Part shown: in pieces, positions 55,299-63,825 of the stretch
How the letters are laid out: the number at the start of each line of letters is the position of its first letter
Position numbering within the stretch: the stretch's first letter is position 1
NCBI RefSeq assembly: GCF_030818485.1
Contig: NZ_JAUTAJ010000004.1
Coordinates: 124,001-188,000, forward strand
DNA from: Pseudoroseomonas cervicalis
GTDB lineage: Bacteria; Pseudomonadota; Alphaproteobacteria; Acetobacterales; Acetobacteraceae
DNA length: 64,000 nt
Direction: 5' to 3'
Position numbers and translations under genes: made by a program
The notes under the pieces: model-generated
Databases searched by the model: none
What the model was told of the DNA's origin: nothing
Seen by the model: the letters and a program-made list of their open reading frames with translations, nothing else

Positions 55299-56485
55299 GC
55301 GGTCTTCACCTTGCCGAAGCCGACCAGCCGGGCATAGAGCGCGACCATCAGCGCGACGGCGGCCAGCAGCAGCAGGGACAGCGCCGCCGCCATGCCCCAA
55401 TTGACGGTGCGGGACGCGTAGAAGGCCACGAAATAGGGCACCATCTGGTCATTGGCGCCGCCCAGCAGCGCGGGCGTGACGTAGAAGCCCAGCGCCTGGA
55501 TGAACACCAGCAGGCAACCGGCGCCGACGCCCGGCAGGGAGAGCGGCAGCGACACGCGCAGGAAGGCGGTGAGCGGCGTGGCGCCGAGCGACAGCGCCGC
55601 GCGCGGCAGCCGCCAGTCCAGCGCCTTCAGGCTGGCATAGATGGGCAGCACCATGAAGGGCAGCAGGATATGCACCATGGCCAGCAGCACGGCGCCGCGA
55701 TTGTAGAGCAGCGGCAGCGGCTCGGCCGTGAGCTGCAGGGCGGAGAGGGCGGCATTCACCACGCCTTCCCGCTGCAGCAGCACGGTCCAGGCGGCGGTGC
55801 GCACGATCAGGCTGGTCCAGAAGGGCAGCAGCACGCCGCCCAGCAGCCAGGGCGCCCAGCGCGGCGGGGCGGTCGCGATCAGCCAGGCCAGCGGATAGCC
55901 GATGGCCAGGCAGATCAGCGTCGCCAGCGCGCCGATCCACAGCGTGCGCCACAGGATGGCGCGGAAGATTCTTTCCTGCTCGGGGGCGGCGCCGATGGCG
56001 CCCGCCGCGTCGCGCTTGAGGTCCAGCACGGCGAGCAGGTTGAAATCGGAATAGGGCCCGCCGGCGCGGCGGATCGCGGCCCAGGGGCCAGGGCTCGCCC
56101 AGTCCTCGCTGATGCCGCGCAGCGCCTCGCGCGGATTGCCCTCCAGGCTGCCGGCGCGGCGGGCGGTCATCGGCAGCAGGCTGCGGAAGCCGGGCCAGTC
56201 GGCGTTCAGCCGCGCCGCGGCGCGGGCGATGCTGCCGGCGCCGCTTTCCTGGTCGCGGGCGCGGGCCTCGCGCAGATCCTCGATCAGCGCGGCATGGGCG
56301 GCGTCACCCGGCAAAGCGCGGCCATCCCAGCCGGACAGCGCGGCGACGCTGCGCGGCAGAACGGGCGCCACATCCGTCTCCTGCACGGCGCGCAGCAGGA
56401 AGGCGCCGATCGGCAGCACAAACACCGCCAGCAGGAAGAGCAGCAGCGGCGCCACCAGCGCCGCCGCCATCCAGCGTCTCTGCAC
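55295..56485 (-). CDS. ABC permease, PotB type with long periplasmic insert
   Basis: A 396-residue permease. After helix one (about 8-30) come some 150 mostly hydrophilic residues before the remaining five helices, starting IFRAILWRTLWIGALATLICLAIGYPLA. The coupling loop is ALSLGATPLTAFLRVSLPLSLPGV. The long first loop is seen in a subset of PotB-like permeases. It starts 2 bases after the binding-protein stop. Confidence 0.92.
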   Translation of the reverse strand: MQRRWMAAALVAPLLLFLLAVFVLPIGAFLLRAVQETDVAPVLPRSVAALSGWDGRALPGDAAHAALIEDLREARARDQESGAGSIARAAARLNADWPGFRSLLPMTARRAGSLEGNPREALRGISEDWASPGPWAAIRRAGGPYSDFNLLAVLDLKRDAAGAIGAAPEQERIFRAILWRTLWIGALATLICLAIGYPLAWLIATAPPRWAPWLLGGVLLPFWTSLIVRTAAWTVLLQREGVVNAALSALQLTAEPLPLLYNRGAVLLAMVHILLPFMVLPIYASLKALDWRLPRAALSLGATPLTAFLRVSLPLSLPGVGAGCLLVFIQALGFYVTPALLGGANDQMVPYFVAFYASRTVNWGMAAALSLLLLAAVALMVALYARLVGFGKVKTA

Positions 56486-56487
56486 GC

Positions 56488-57534
56488 TTACCGCGACACC
56501 CAGTTGTTGAAGCGCTGGTTCAGCCGGTCGAGATTGTCGAGCCAGAACTGGTCGCTGATCTGCAGCGCGCCCTCGGCATTGGCCGGGGTGGTGGGCAGGT
56601 TGGCCAGCACCTCGGCCGGCAGCCCGTCCTGCGCGCCGCGCGCCGTCGGGCCATAGGGGATGCGCGGCGGCAGCTGGGCCTGCAGCTGCGGCTGGCTGAC
56701 GAAGCGGATGAAGTCGAGCGCGCGCTGGCGGTTCGGGCTGCCCTTCATGATCACCCAGGAATCCAGGGTGAACAGGTTGTTGGCCCAGGCGATGCCGAAA
56801 TTGCGCCCGTCATTCTGGTTGGCGGCGGTGATGCGGCCATTATAGGCGTTGGTCATGGCGACCTCGCCGCTGGCCAGCAGCTGCGCCGGCTGGCTGCCGC
56901 GCTCCCACCAGACGATATACGGCTTCAGCGCGTCCAGCCGGCGGAAGGCGCGGTCGACGCCGGCCGGGGTGCCGAGCACGCGATAGACCTCGCCGGGCGG
57001 CACGCCATCGGCCAGCAGCGCGATCTCCAGTGTCACCTTCGGGCCGCGGCGCAGGGCGCGCTTGCCGGGGAAGCGGGTGGTGTCGAAGAAATCCGCCCAG
57101 TTGCGCGGGCCATCCGGCATGCGGGCGCGGTCATAGGCCAGCACGAAGGAGTAGAGGATGTTGCCGACGCCGCAATCGCTGACCGCCTGCGGGATGAAAT
57201 GGTCGCGCCCGCCGATGGCGGAGAAATCCATCCGCTCGAACAGGCCTTCCTCGCAGCCGAGCAGCAGCTCCTCGCTCTCGACCTGGACGACGTCCCAGTT
57301 GTTGGCGCCGGACTGGATCTTGGCGCGCAGCACGCCGACGCCGCCATCCCAGGTCTCTTCCAGCAGGCGCGTGTTCGTCTGCTGCTGGAAGGGCCGGAAG
57401 AAGATGTCGCGCTGGGCGTCCTGATAGGCGCCGCCCCAGGAGACGACCGTGAGGTCGCGCTGCTGGGCCGCGGCGCCGCCGGCCAGAAGGGTGGCACCAA
57501 GCGCCAGAACGGCGCCGAATTGTCTCCGCAGCAT
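56488..57534 (-). CDS. ABC solute-binding protein, polyamine/iron(III) type
   Basis: A 348-residue periplasmic protein of the PotD-like family. The start MLRRQFGAVLA at 57534 has GGGGAG 7 bases upstream and a signal peptide to about residue 24 (GAAAQQ); an upstream TTG and two upstream ATGs lack such a site. The mature protein starts DLTVVSWGGAYQDAQRDIFF; TNAYNGRI and FIRFVSQPQLQAQL are also family blocks. The ligand may be a polyamine or another small cation. Confidence 0.92.
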   Translation of the reverse strand: MLRRQFGAVLALGATLLAGGAAAQQRDLTVVSWGGAYQDAQRDIFFRPFQQQTNTRLLEETWDGGVGVLRAKIQSGANNWDVVQVESEELLLGCEEGLFERMDFSAIGGRDHFIPQAVSDCGVGNILYSFVLAYDRARMPDGPRNWADFFDTTRFPGKRALRRGPKVTLEIALLADGVPPGEVYRVLGTPAGVDRAFRRLDALKPYIVWWERGSQPAQLLASGEVAMTNAYNGRITAANQNDGRNFGIAWANNLFTLDSWVIMKGSPNRQRALDFIRFVSQPQLQAQLPPRIPYGPTARGAQDGLPAEVLANLPTTPANAEGALQISDQFWLDNLDRLNQRFNNWVSR

Positions 57535-57615
57535 CCCTGCACTCCCCATCGCCATGTCAATCCGGCGTGCTGGAGGGAAGGGTAGAACCGTCAAGCCAAG
57601 GTGCGAAGGGGTGAT

Positions 57616-57963
57616 TTAGCGGGGCGAGCCCTTGGCCAGCCACTGCGGCAGGGTCATGTCGTTCAGCGCGGGATTGTTGGCGCGCGCCTGAATGAAGGAC
57701 ATCGTGTAGTAATACATCATGTTGCCGCCCTGCACCTGGTCGAGCTGGCCGTCCTCCAGCGCGCTCTGGGTGCTGTCGCTTTGCGCCACGGCCTGCTCCA
57801 GCGCGGCGCGCGGCACGGCGTAGCCATCCTGGCGCAGCCGGCGCTCCAGGCTGTCGAGATCGGCGGCGCCGGCATAGCGCTCGGCCAGGGCCGGCTGGTG
57901 GCGCAGCGCCTCGGCCAGGCGCCGCAATTCGGGATGGGGAAGGCTCTCGGCGGCGCCAGGCAT
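57616..57963 (-). CDS. Nif11-like leader peptide protein (possible RiPP precursor)
   Basis: A 115-residue protein. Residues 11-60 fit the Nif11 leader pattern: PELRRLAEALRHQPALAERY, an acidic DLDSLE stretch, then RQDGYAVPRAALEQAV. A double-glycine processing motif follows, LEDGQLDQVQGG (69-80). The 35-residue tail has three Tyr in a row (MMYYYTM), Asn, Thr and one Trp but no Cys, so a lanthionine product is ruled out. The ATG at 57963 has GGAGAG upstream. No modification enzyme or C39 peptidase exporter is nearby. It could be an orphan precursor or a non-RiPP Nif11 protein. Confidence 0.72.
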   Translation of the reverse strand: MPGAAESLPHPELRRLAEALRHQPALAERYAGAADLDSLERRLRQDGYAVPRAALEQAVAQSDSTQSALEDGQLDQVQGGNMMYYYTMSFIQARANNPALNDMTLPQWLAKGSPR

Positions 57964-58066
57964 CGTCTCTCTCCTGCGGCGGCGGCTTGCTGCCACCGAC
58001 CCGCAGGCTAGGGGCCGGGGGAGGCGCCGGACAGGCTGCCTCGTCTCGTTTCCCTGTCGCCCCGTC

Positions 58067-58786
58067 TCAGCCGAAGAGCAGCCCCCAGAGCAGCGGCAGC
58101 AGCAGGGCGGTGGCCAGCGCGTTCAGCCCCATGGCCAGCCCGCTGAAGGCGCCGGCCGTGGCATTGACCGAGATGGCCCGCGCCGTGCCGAGCCCATGCG
58201 CCGCCGTGCCCATGGCCAGGCCGCGGGCGCGCCAGTCCCGCACCCGGGCCAGGTTCAGCGTCAGCGGCCCGAGCGTGGCGCCGACCACGCCGGAGGCCAG
58301 CACCACCGCCGCGGTCAGCCCCGGCAGGCCGCCGATCTGCGCGGCGATGCCCATGGCGACGGGGGTGGTGACGGAGCGCGGCGCCAGACTCGCCGTCACC
58401 TCGGGGGCGGCGTGCAGGGCGAGGCCGATCGCCACCCCGACCGAGGCCGCCACCAGCCCGCCGCAGATGGTCGCCACCAGCGCCGCCAGGGCGGAGCTGC
58501 GCACATGCTGCCATTGCCGGTAGAGCGGCACGGCCAGCGCCACCGTCGCCGGGCCGAGCAGGAAATGCACGAATTGCGCGCCCTGGAAGTAGCTGCGGTA
58601 GTCGATGCCGGTGAGCAGCAGGGCCGCCGCCAGGAGGGCCACCGCGAACAGCACCGGATTGGCCGCCGGATGCCAGCGGCACAGCGCGGCCAGCTTCAGC
58701 CCCGCCATCCAGGCCAGCAGCGTGGCGGTCAGCGCCGCCAGCGGGTCGCGCGCCAGATAGACCCAGATCTCCTGCAGGTCGACCAT
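58067..58786 (-). CDS. lrgB: LrgB/CidB-family membrane protein
   Basis: A 239-residue inner-membrane protein with about seven or eight helices. The LrgB core is visible: FLLGPATVALAVPLYRQW, LAPRSVTTPVAMGIA and GTAAHGLGTARA. With LrgA it forms a holin/antiholin-like or small-metabolite export system affecting murein hydrolase activity. The ATG shares one base with the lrgA stop. Confidence 0.94.
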   Translation of the reverse strand: MVDLQEIWVYLARDPLAALTATLLAWMAGLKLAALCRWHPAANPVLFAVALLAAALLLTGIDYRSYFQGAQFVHFLLGPATVALAVPLYRQWQHVRSSALAALVATICGGLVAASVGVAIGLALHAAPEVTASLAPRSVTTPVAMGIAAQIGGLPGLTAAVVLASGVVGATLGPLTLNLARVRDWRARGLAMGTAAHGLGTARAISVNATAGAFSGLAMGLNALATALLLPLLWGLLFG

Positions 58787-59160
58787 CAGCCATGCCTCCG
58801 CATCAGCCGCTCGGCGAACCAGCCGGTGAAGCCGATGCCGGCCAGCGTGCCGGCCAGCACGGCCAGCGAGAGCGGCGCCCAGTCGCGCGCCAGCTGCGGC
58901 AGGTAGACCACGACCCCGACCCCGGCCGGCACGAAGAGCAGGCCGAGATGGGTCAGCAGCGTGTCGGCGGTCTGGCCGAGGCCGGGGGCGCCGGGCGCCT
59001 CGGGCTCGGCGCCATCGTCGCGCAGCCGGTCGCGCAGCAGCAGGCCCGCGAAGAGCAGCGCCATGCCGATCACCGGCCCCGGCACCGGCAGATGCAGGGC
59101 GCGGGCGGCGACCTCGCCGCAGAGCTGGCAGAGCAGCAGGAGGGTCAGGCCGCGGATCAT
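58786..59160 (-). CDS. lrgA: LrgA/CidA-family membrane protein
   Basis: A 124-residue protein with four helices. LPVPGPVIGMALLFAGLL and LGLLFVPAGVGVVVYLPQL are the LrgA/CidA marks. The ATG at 59160 is preferred; 27 upstream in-frame codons are Pro/Arg-rich and unlikely. First gene of the lrgAB pair; a 600-bp gene-free gap lies upstream. Confidence 0.92.
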   Translation of the reverse strand: MIRGLTLLLLCQLCGEVAARALHLPVPGPVIGMALLFAGLLLRDRLRDDGAEPEAPGAPGLGQTADTLLTHLGLLFVPAGVGVVVYLPQLARDWAPLSLAVLAGTLAGIGFTGWFAERLMRRHG

Positions 59161-59760
59161 GCGCCGGCCCGCCGGGCCAAGGGGAGGGAAGCGCGGGGGA
59201 AGAGGGAAGCGAGGGGGGAGAGGGGCTGCATGCTGGGGCACTCCGCAGGGCTCGGCGAGCCCTGGATCATCGGCCCTTGCTGCGCTGCAATAAAGGCCGC
59301 GAGCCCTGCAAAAAAATCGGGGCGGATCCGGGGGAGGATCCGCCCCAAGGTCGACCGCGCCGGGAAGGCTGGTTGGCGCGGCGGCACCGGTCTTAGGGGC
59401 CCGGTGCCGATCGGGAGAGACAGGGCCTGGGTTGCGGGCCCGGCGGCATCATGCGGGGCGGATGGTTTCCGGCGGGTTTCCAAAGCCGCGCCCAGGCCGG
59501 TGCGGCGCAAAAAAAGCGCTGGCCCATGTTGCCGGCGGGATCCCGGCCGGCCTTGCCGGGCCGCGCCAAGCCTCCCCGGCCTGCACCCCGGTCGCTGCTT
59601 CCCCTGGACCCAGGCGCCCGGTTGCCGCCGCAGCCCCTCCCGTCCCGGCCCTGACCGGCAGCCGATAGAAAACCTTGTGGGGAGGGAGGAAGGGGGGCAT
59701 GGCTGGGGCGGGGTGCCGTGCCCCCAAGAGAGTCGACGCCAGGAAGGGAAGTCATCGCGC
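59161..59760. other. 600-bp gap between lrgA and the CoA-transferase gene
   Basis: No convincing protein gene: ORFs on both strands are Pro/Arg/Gly-rich shadows. It contains a minus-strand intrinsic terminator (59309-59346), several GC inverted repeats and an AAAAAAAG run near 59510. A promoter for the CoA-transferase and one for lrgAB should be here. A small RNA on the minus strand is possible. Confidence 0.5.
59309..59346 (-). terminator. Intrinsic terminator pointing left in a gene-free gap
   Basis: GGGGCGGATCC (59319-59329) and GGATCCGCCCC (59336-59346) form a perfect 11-bp stem with loop GGGGGA; on the minus strand it is followed by CGATTTTTTT. No annotated minus-strand gene lies upstream of it. 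Confidence 0.78.
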
Positions 59761-61020
59761 ATGAGTGCTAAGCCATCCGTGGGGCCATCCGTGGGGCCAT
59801 CCGTGGATCCAGCCGGTGCGCGTCCGGAGAGCGGGGAGGGCGCCGCGCCGCGCCTGCCGCTGGCCGGGCTGCGCGTGCTGGAGCTGGGCCACTACATCGC
59901 CGGCCCCTTCGCCACCCGCCTGCTGGCCGATATGGGCGCCGAGGTGGTGAAGGTGGAGCCGCCGGAGGGCGACCCGATCCGCGGCTGGGGCAGCCGGCAC
60001 AACGGCCATCCGGTGTGGTTCAGCATCCATGGCCGCAACAAGCTGTCGGTGACGCTGGACCTGAAGGACCCGCGCGACCAGGCGCGGCTGAAGGGCCTGG
60101 CCGCCCGCGCCGACGCGCTGGTCGAGAATTTCCGGCCCGGCTATCTGGAGCGCATCGGCCTCGGCCCCGCGGTGCTGCATGGCGTCAATCCGCGGCTCGT
60201 GATCGCCCGTATCTCCGGCTACGGCCAGGACGGGCCGTATCGCGACAAGCCGGCCTTCGGCGCCATTGGCGAGGCGATGGGGGGCCTGCGGCACCTGACC
60301 GCCAATCCCGGCCAGACCGAGCTGCCGCCGCCGCGCTGCGGCATCTCCATCAGCGACGATCTGGCGGGCATGTATGCGGCGATGGCCGTGGTCTCCGCCT
60401 GCTGGGGGCGCGATGCCGGGCAGGCGGACGGGGCTGGCCGCATCATCGACATCAACCTGGTCGACAGCGTGGTCAGCCTGATGGAGGGCATGCTTCCCGA
60501 ATACGGGCTGACGGGCCGGATCCGCCAGCCGGCCGGCGCCGCCATCCCGACCGCGGCACCCACCAACACCTATCCCTGCGCCGATGGCAAATGGCTCTGC
60601 GTCGCTGGCAATTCGGATCTGATCTTCCGCCGGCTGATGGCGGCGATCGGCCGGCCGGAGCTCGCCGCCGATCCGCTCATGGCCGACAATGCCGGCCGCT
60701 GCGCCCATGCGGCGGAGCTGGATGCGGCGATCGCCGCCTGGACCCGCACCCTGCCGGCGAAGGCGGCGCAGGACATCCTGGAAGGCGCCGAGGTGCCGTG
60801 CTCGCGCCTCTATGACATCAAGGACATCGCCGAGGACCCGCATTTCCGCGCCCGCGGCACGGTGATGGCGGTACAGGACCCGCTGATCGGGAATGTGCTG
60901 CACCCGGCCGCGCCCTTCCGCTTCGACGGGGTGGCGCCGGAGGACATGGTGCGCTGGACGGGACCGGCCGCGGGGGCGCACAACAGGCAGGTGTTCCAGG
61001 ACTGGCTGGGGGAGGGCTGA
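59761..61020 (+). CDS. CaiB/BaiF-family (family III) CoA-transferase
   Basis: A 419-residue enzyme. After a variable N-terminus (1-30) the family sequence starts LAGLRVLELGHYIAGPFATR, then LLADMGAEVVKVEPPEGDPIRGWG, NKLSVTLDLKDP and the FRPGYLERIGLG block. It moves CoA between acids; the acceptor is unknown. The HMG-CoA-lyase-like gene follows after 3 bases, suggesting activation and cleavage of one hydroxyacyl-CoA. The N-terminus has three PSV repeats from a 12-base DNA repeat. Confidence 0.92.
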   Translation: MSAKPSVGPSVGPSVDPAGARPESGEGAAPRLPLAGLRVLELGHYIAGPFATRLLADMGAEVVKVEPPEGDPIRGWGSRHNGHPVWFSIHGRNKLSVTLDLKDPRDQARLKGLAARADALVENFRPGYLERIGLGPAVLHGVNPRLVIARISGYGQDGPYRDKPAFGAIGEAMGGLRHLTANPGQTELPPPRCGISISDDLAGMYAAMAVVSACWGRDAGQADGAGRIIDINLVDSVVSLMEGMLPEYGLTGRIRQPAGAAIPTAAPTNTYPCADGKWLCVAGNSDLIFRRLMAAIGRPELAADPLMADNAGRCAHAAELDAAIAAWTRTLPAKAAQDILEGAEVPCSRLYDIKDIAEDPHFRARGTVMAVQDPLIGNVLHPAAPFRFDGVAPEDMVRWTGPAAGAHNRQVFQDWLGEG

Positions 61021-61023
61021 AAC

Positions 61024-61935
61024 ATGGCCGAGAGCGTCACCATCAGCGAGGTCGCGCCGCGCGACGGGCTGCAATCCATCGGCCCCTTCGTGCCGACCGA
61101 GCGCAAGATCGCCATGGTCCGCGCGCTGTATGAGGCGGGGGTGCGGCGGATGGAGGTGGGCAGCTTCGTCAGCCCGCGCCATGTGCCGCAGATGGCCGAC
61201 ACGGCCGAGGTGCTGGCCGCCGCCAAGGCGCTGCCGGGCCTCGAATGCACCGTGCTGGTGCCGAACCGCAAGGGCTTCGACCTGGCCATGGCGGCGGGCG
61301 CCGACCGGCTGGGCTTCTTCATGTCGGTCACCGAATCGCACAACCGCGCCAATCTGAACCGCGGCCGCGCCGAGAGCCTGGCCGAGCTGTCCGAACTGGT
61401 GCGCGAGGGCGGGCGGCAGGGTGTGGCGATGCGCTTCAACCTGTCCTGCGCCTTCCACTGCCCCTTCGAGGGGGTGGTGCCGGTGCGCGACGCGCTGGAT
61501 GTGATCGAGCAGGTCTTCGCCCTCGATCTCGGCATGGAGATCGGCGTCGCCGACACCACCGGCAATGCGGCGCCGGACCAGGTGGGGGAATTGTTCCGCC
61601 ACACCGTGGCCTCCTGGGAGAATCCCTGGGCCTATCACGGCCATGACACCTACGGCATGGGCGTGGCCAATGCGCTGGCCGCCTACCAGGCGGGGGTGCG
61701 GGTGTTCGACGGCGCGGCGGGCGGCCTCGGCGGCTGCCCCTTCGCCCCCGGCGCCACCGGCAACACCGCGACCGAGGATCTGGTGTGGATGTTCCACCGC
61801 ATGGGGGCGGAGACCGGGGTGGATTTCGACCGGCTGCTGCTGGCCGCCGATCTCTGCGCCAGCGTGCCGGGCGGCACGCCGGGCGGGCATCTGCGCCAGG
61901 TGCCGGCGGTGCGGCCGCAGCGCGCGGCGGCCTGA
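61024..61935 (+). CDS. Hydroxymethylglutaryl-CoA lyase-like protein
   Basis: A 303-residue HMGL-like TIM-barrel enzyme. The metal and substrate residues are in EVAPRDGLQ, HGHDTYGMG and the Cys loop GGLGGCPFAPGATGN. It cleaves a 3-hydroxy-3-methylacyl-CoA to acetyl-CoA (or pyruvate) and a keto acid. Pairing with a CoA-transferase is common in leucine, itaconate-like and citramalate-type catabolism; which one applies here is unclear. Confidence 0.92.
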   Translation: MAESVTISEVAPRDGLQSIGPFVPTERKIAMVRALYEAGVRRMEVGSFVSPRHVPQMADTAEVLAAAKALPGLECTVLVPNRKGFDLAMAAGADRLGFFMSVTESHNRANLNRGRAESLAELSELVREGGRQGVAMRFNLSCAFHCPFEGVVPVRDALDVIEQVFALDLGMEIGVADTTGNAAPDQVGELFRHTVASWENPWAYHGHDTYGMGVANALAAYQAGVRVFDGAAGGLGGCPFAPGATGNTATEDLVWMFHRMGAETGVDFDRLLLAADLCASVPGGTPGGHLRQVPAVRPQRAAA

Positions 61936-61956
61936 GGCCGGGTCTGGCTGTGGCTT

Positions 61957-61993
61957 GACAGCGGCCGCCCTCCGGGGGGAGGGCGGGGCTGTC
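61957..61993 (+). terminator. Long stem-loop after the CoA-transferase/lyase operon
   Basis: GACAGC, then CCGCCCTCC-GGGG-GGAGGGCGG, then GCTGTC: inner 9-bp and outer 6-bp stems with a small bulge, 22 bases after the stop. No T-run follows. Confidence 0.5.
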
Positions 61994-62030
61994 GATGGCC
62001 GGGCCGGGCTGCCTCGGGGGAGGCGGTCAT

Positions 62031-62069
62031 GGCGCGGCGAGGGGGCGCGGCGAGGGGGCGCGGCGAGGG
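62031..62069. repeat. Three tandem 13-base repeats
   Basis: GGCGCGGCGAGGG occurs three times without spacing in the 241-bp gap before the CHAP gene. The rest of that gap is G-rich with no clear promoter. Confidence 0.75.
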
Positions 62070-62176
62070 GTCCGGGGCCGCTGGCGCCGGGCCGCGACGA
62101 GCCGCTGGAAGGGCGCCGCAGGGGGCGGCGGCCGGGCGGCAGGGGGCCGGGCGGCGGGGGCCGCGCGGGATCGGGA

Positions 62177-62704
62177 ATGGGGATCGGAGGGGGGGTCGCC
62201 TGGCTGCGGCCGTTCATGCTGCTGGGCTTGCTGCTGCTGGCGGCCTGCGGCGGTGGCGGTGCCGCGCCGCGCGGCCCGGTGCTGGGGGCGGATGCGCTGC
62301 GCGAGCCGGTGACCTGCGTGCCCTATGCGCGGGCGCGCTCCGGCGTCGATCTGCGCGGCGATGCCTGGCAATGGTGGGACGCCGCCGCCGGCAGCTATGA
62401 GCGCGGCGGCGCGCCGCGCCCGGGCAGCGTGCTGGTGCTGGCCCGCAGCGGCCGCATGCGCGATGGCCACCTGGCCGTGGTCAGCCGCGTCGTGTCCGCG
62501 CGCGAGATCCGGGTGGACCACGCCAACTGGGCCAGCGGCAGCCTGAAGGGCCGCATCATGCGCGACCAGCCGGTGCTCGACGTTTCGGCCCGCAATGACT
62601 GGTCGGTGGTGAAGGTCTGGTACCCGCCGAGCGGCGCCTATGGCGTCACCGCCTATCCGGCGGCGGGCTTCGTGCATGCCCGCTCGCAATGGGCGGCGCG
62701 CTGA
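62177..62704 (+). CDS. CHAP-domain lipoprotein, probable peptidoglycan amidase
   Basis: A 175-residue protein. A hydrophobic signal ends in the lipobox LLAAC (residues 20-24), so it is lipid-anchored. The CHAP domain starts with the catalytic Cys in VTCVPYARARSGVDLRGDAW, continues with PRPGSVLVLAR, and has the His in GHLAVVSRVV and the Asn/Asp partner in VDHANW. CHAP enzymes hydrolyse amide bonds in peptidoglycan. An internal ATG at 62216 would still keep the lipobox. Confidence 0.82.
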   Translation: MGIGGGVAWLRPFMLLGLLLLAACGGGGAAPRGPVLGADALREPVTCVPYARARSGVDLRGDAWQWWDAAAGSYERGGAPRPGSVLVLARSGRMRDGHLAVVSRVVSAREIRVDHANWASGSLKGRIMRDQPVLDVSARNDWSVVKVWYPPSGAYGVTAYPAAGFVHARSQWAAR

Positions 62705-62776
62705 GCCGCCGCAGGCCCTGGACGGGCGGCACGGGCCATGCTCAACCCGGCGTGAGCCCGGCTGGAGGTTGAGGAC

Positions 62777-63787
62777 GTGACACTGCATCGCCGCTCGCTG
62801 CTTGCCCTCGGCGCCACGGCGCTGGGCGGCGCCGCCCTGGCCGCGCCGCGCCTGGCGCGGGCCCAGGCCCAGGCCCCGGCCGCCCCCGCCTGGCCGGACC
62901 GGCCGCTGCGGCTGGTGGTGCCCTTCCCGGCGGGCTCCACCCCGGACCTGCTGGGCCGGCTGCTGGCGCCGCATTACAGCAGCGCGCTCGGCCAGCCCTG
63001 CGTGGTCGACAACCGCGCCGGCGCCGGCGGCAATATCGGCACCGACATGGTGGCCAAGGCCACCGACGGCCACACTTTCGGCCTGACCATCAACGGGCCG
63101 CTGGCCACCGCCCGCGCGCTGTATCCGAACCTGCCCTACGACCCGCAGAAGGACCTGGCGCCGGTCTCCTGGCTGGCGCGCGCCGGGCAGGTGCTGGTGG
63201 TGCATCCGGAACTGCCGGTGCGCAGCTTCCAGGATTTCGTCGAGCATGCCCGCAAGCAGCCCGGCCTGCTGACCTATGGCTCGGTGGGGCCCGGCTCGGG
63301 CGGGCATCTGGCGATGGTCGACATCGTCAGCCGCACCGGCATCCAGCTGGAGCACGTCACCTATCGCGGCTTCCCCCAGGCGGTGCTGGACCTGGTGGCG
63401 GGGCGCATCAGCGCCGTCATCCTGACCGTCGCCGGCATCCTGCCGCAGATCCGCGAGGAGAAGGTGCGGGCGCTCGCCGTCACCTCGGAGCGGCGCCTGC
63501 CGCTGCTGCCGCGGGTGCCGACGCTGATCGAGGCCGGGCTGCCCGGCGCCACCTCCTATGCCTGGAACGCCCTGGTGGCGCCGGCCTCCATGCCGGCGCC
63601 GCATATCGAGCGGCTGGCCGCCGAGGCCAAGGCGGCGCTGGCCAGCCAGCAGGTGCGCCAGGCCATGGACACCGCCGGCTTCGAGATCGTCGGCAGCGGC
63701 CCGCGCGAACTGGCCGCCTGGGTGGCCGAGGAGACGGCGCGCTGGGGCGGCATGATCGAGAAGCTCGGCATCCGCGCCGATGGCTGA
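62777..63787 (+). CDS. Bug/TctC-type extracytoplasmic solute receptor
   Basis: A 336-residue periplasmic binding protein. A signal (HRRSLLALGA to ARAQ, about residue 31) precedes the typical WPDRPLRLVVPFPAGSTPDLLGR, VVDNRAGAGGNIGTDMVAKA and YGSVGPGSGGHLAM blocks. The start is GTG with GAGG upstream. No TctA/TctB genes are near, as usual for the many orphan Bug receptors of Acetobacteraceae and Burkholderiales. The ligand is probably a carboxylate. Confidence 0.93.
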   Translation: MTLHRRSLLALGATALGGAALAAPRLARAQAQAPAAPAWPDRPLRLVVPFPAGSTPDLLGRLLAPHYSSALGQPCVVDNRAGAGGNIGTDMVAKATDGHTFGLTINGPLATARALYPNLPYDPQKDLAPVSWLARAGQVLVVHPELPVRSFQDFVEHARKQPGLLTYGSVGPGSGGHLAMVDIVSRTGIQLEHVTYRGFPQAVLDLVAGRISAVILTVAGILPQIREEKVRALAVTSERRLPLLPRVPTLIEAGLPGATSYAWNALVAPASMPAPHIERLAAEAKAALASQQVRQAMDTAGFEIVGSGPRELAAWVAEETARWGGMIEKLGIRADG

Positions 63788-63825
63788 GCCCGGCGCCGCC
63801 GCGCGGCGAGAGAGCTGATCGGCAC

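Noticed and set aside
59575..59620. Resemblance to an SRP (4.5S) RNA core on the minus strand
   Set aside because: GGTCC and AAGCAGC pieces are present but the conserved GGAAGG loop context and pairing are missing.
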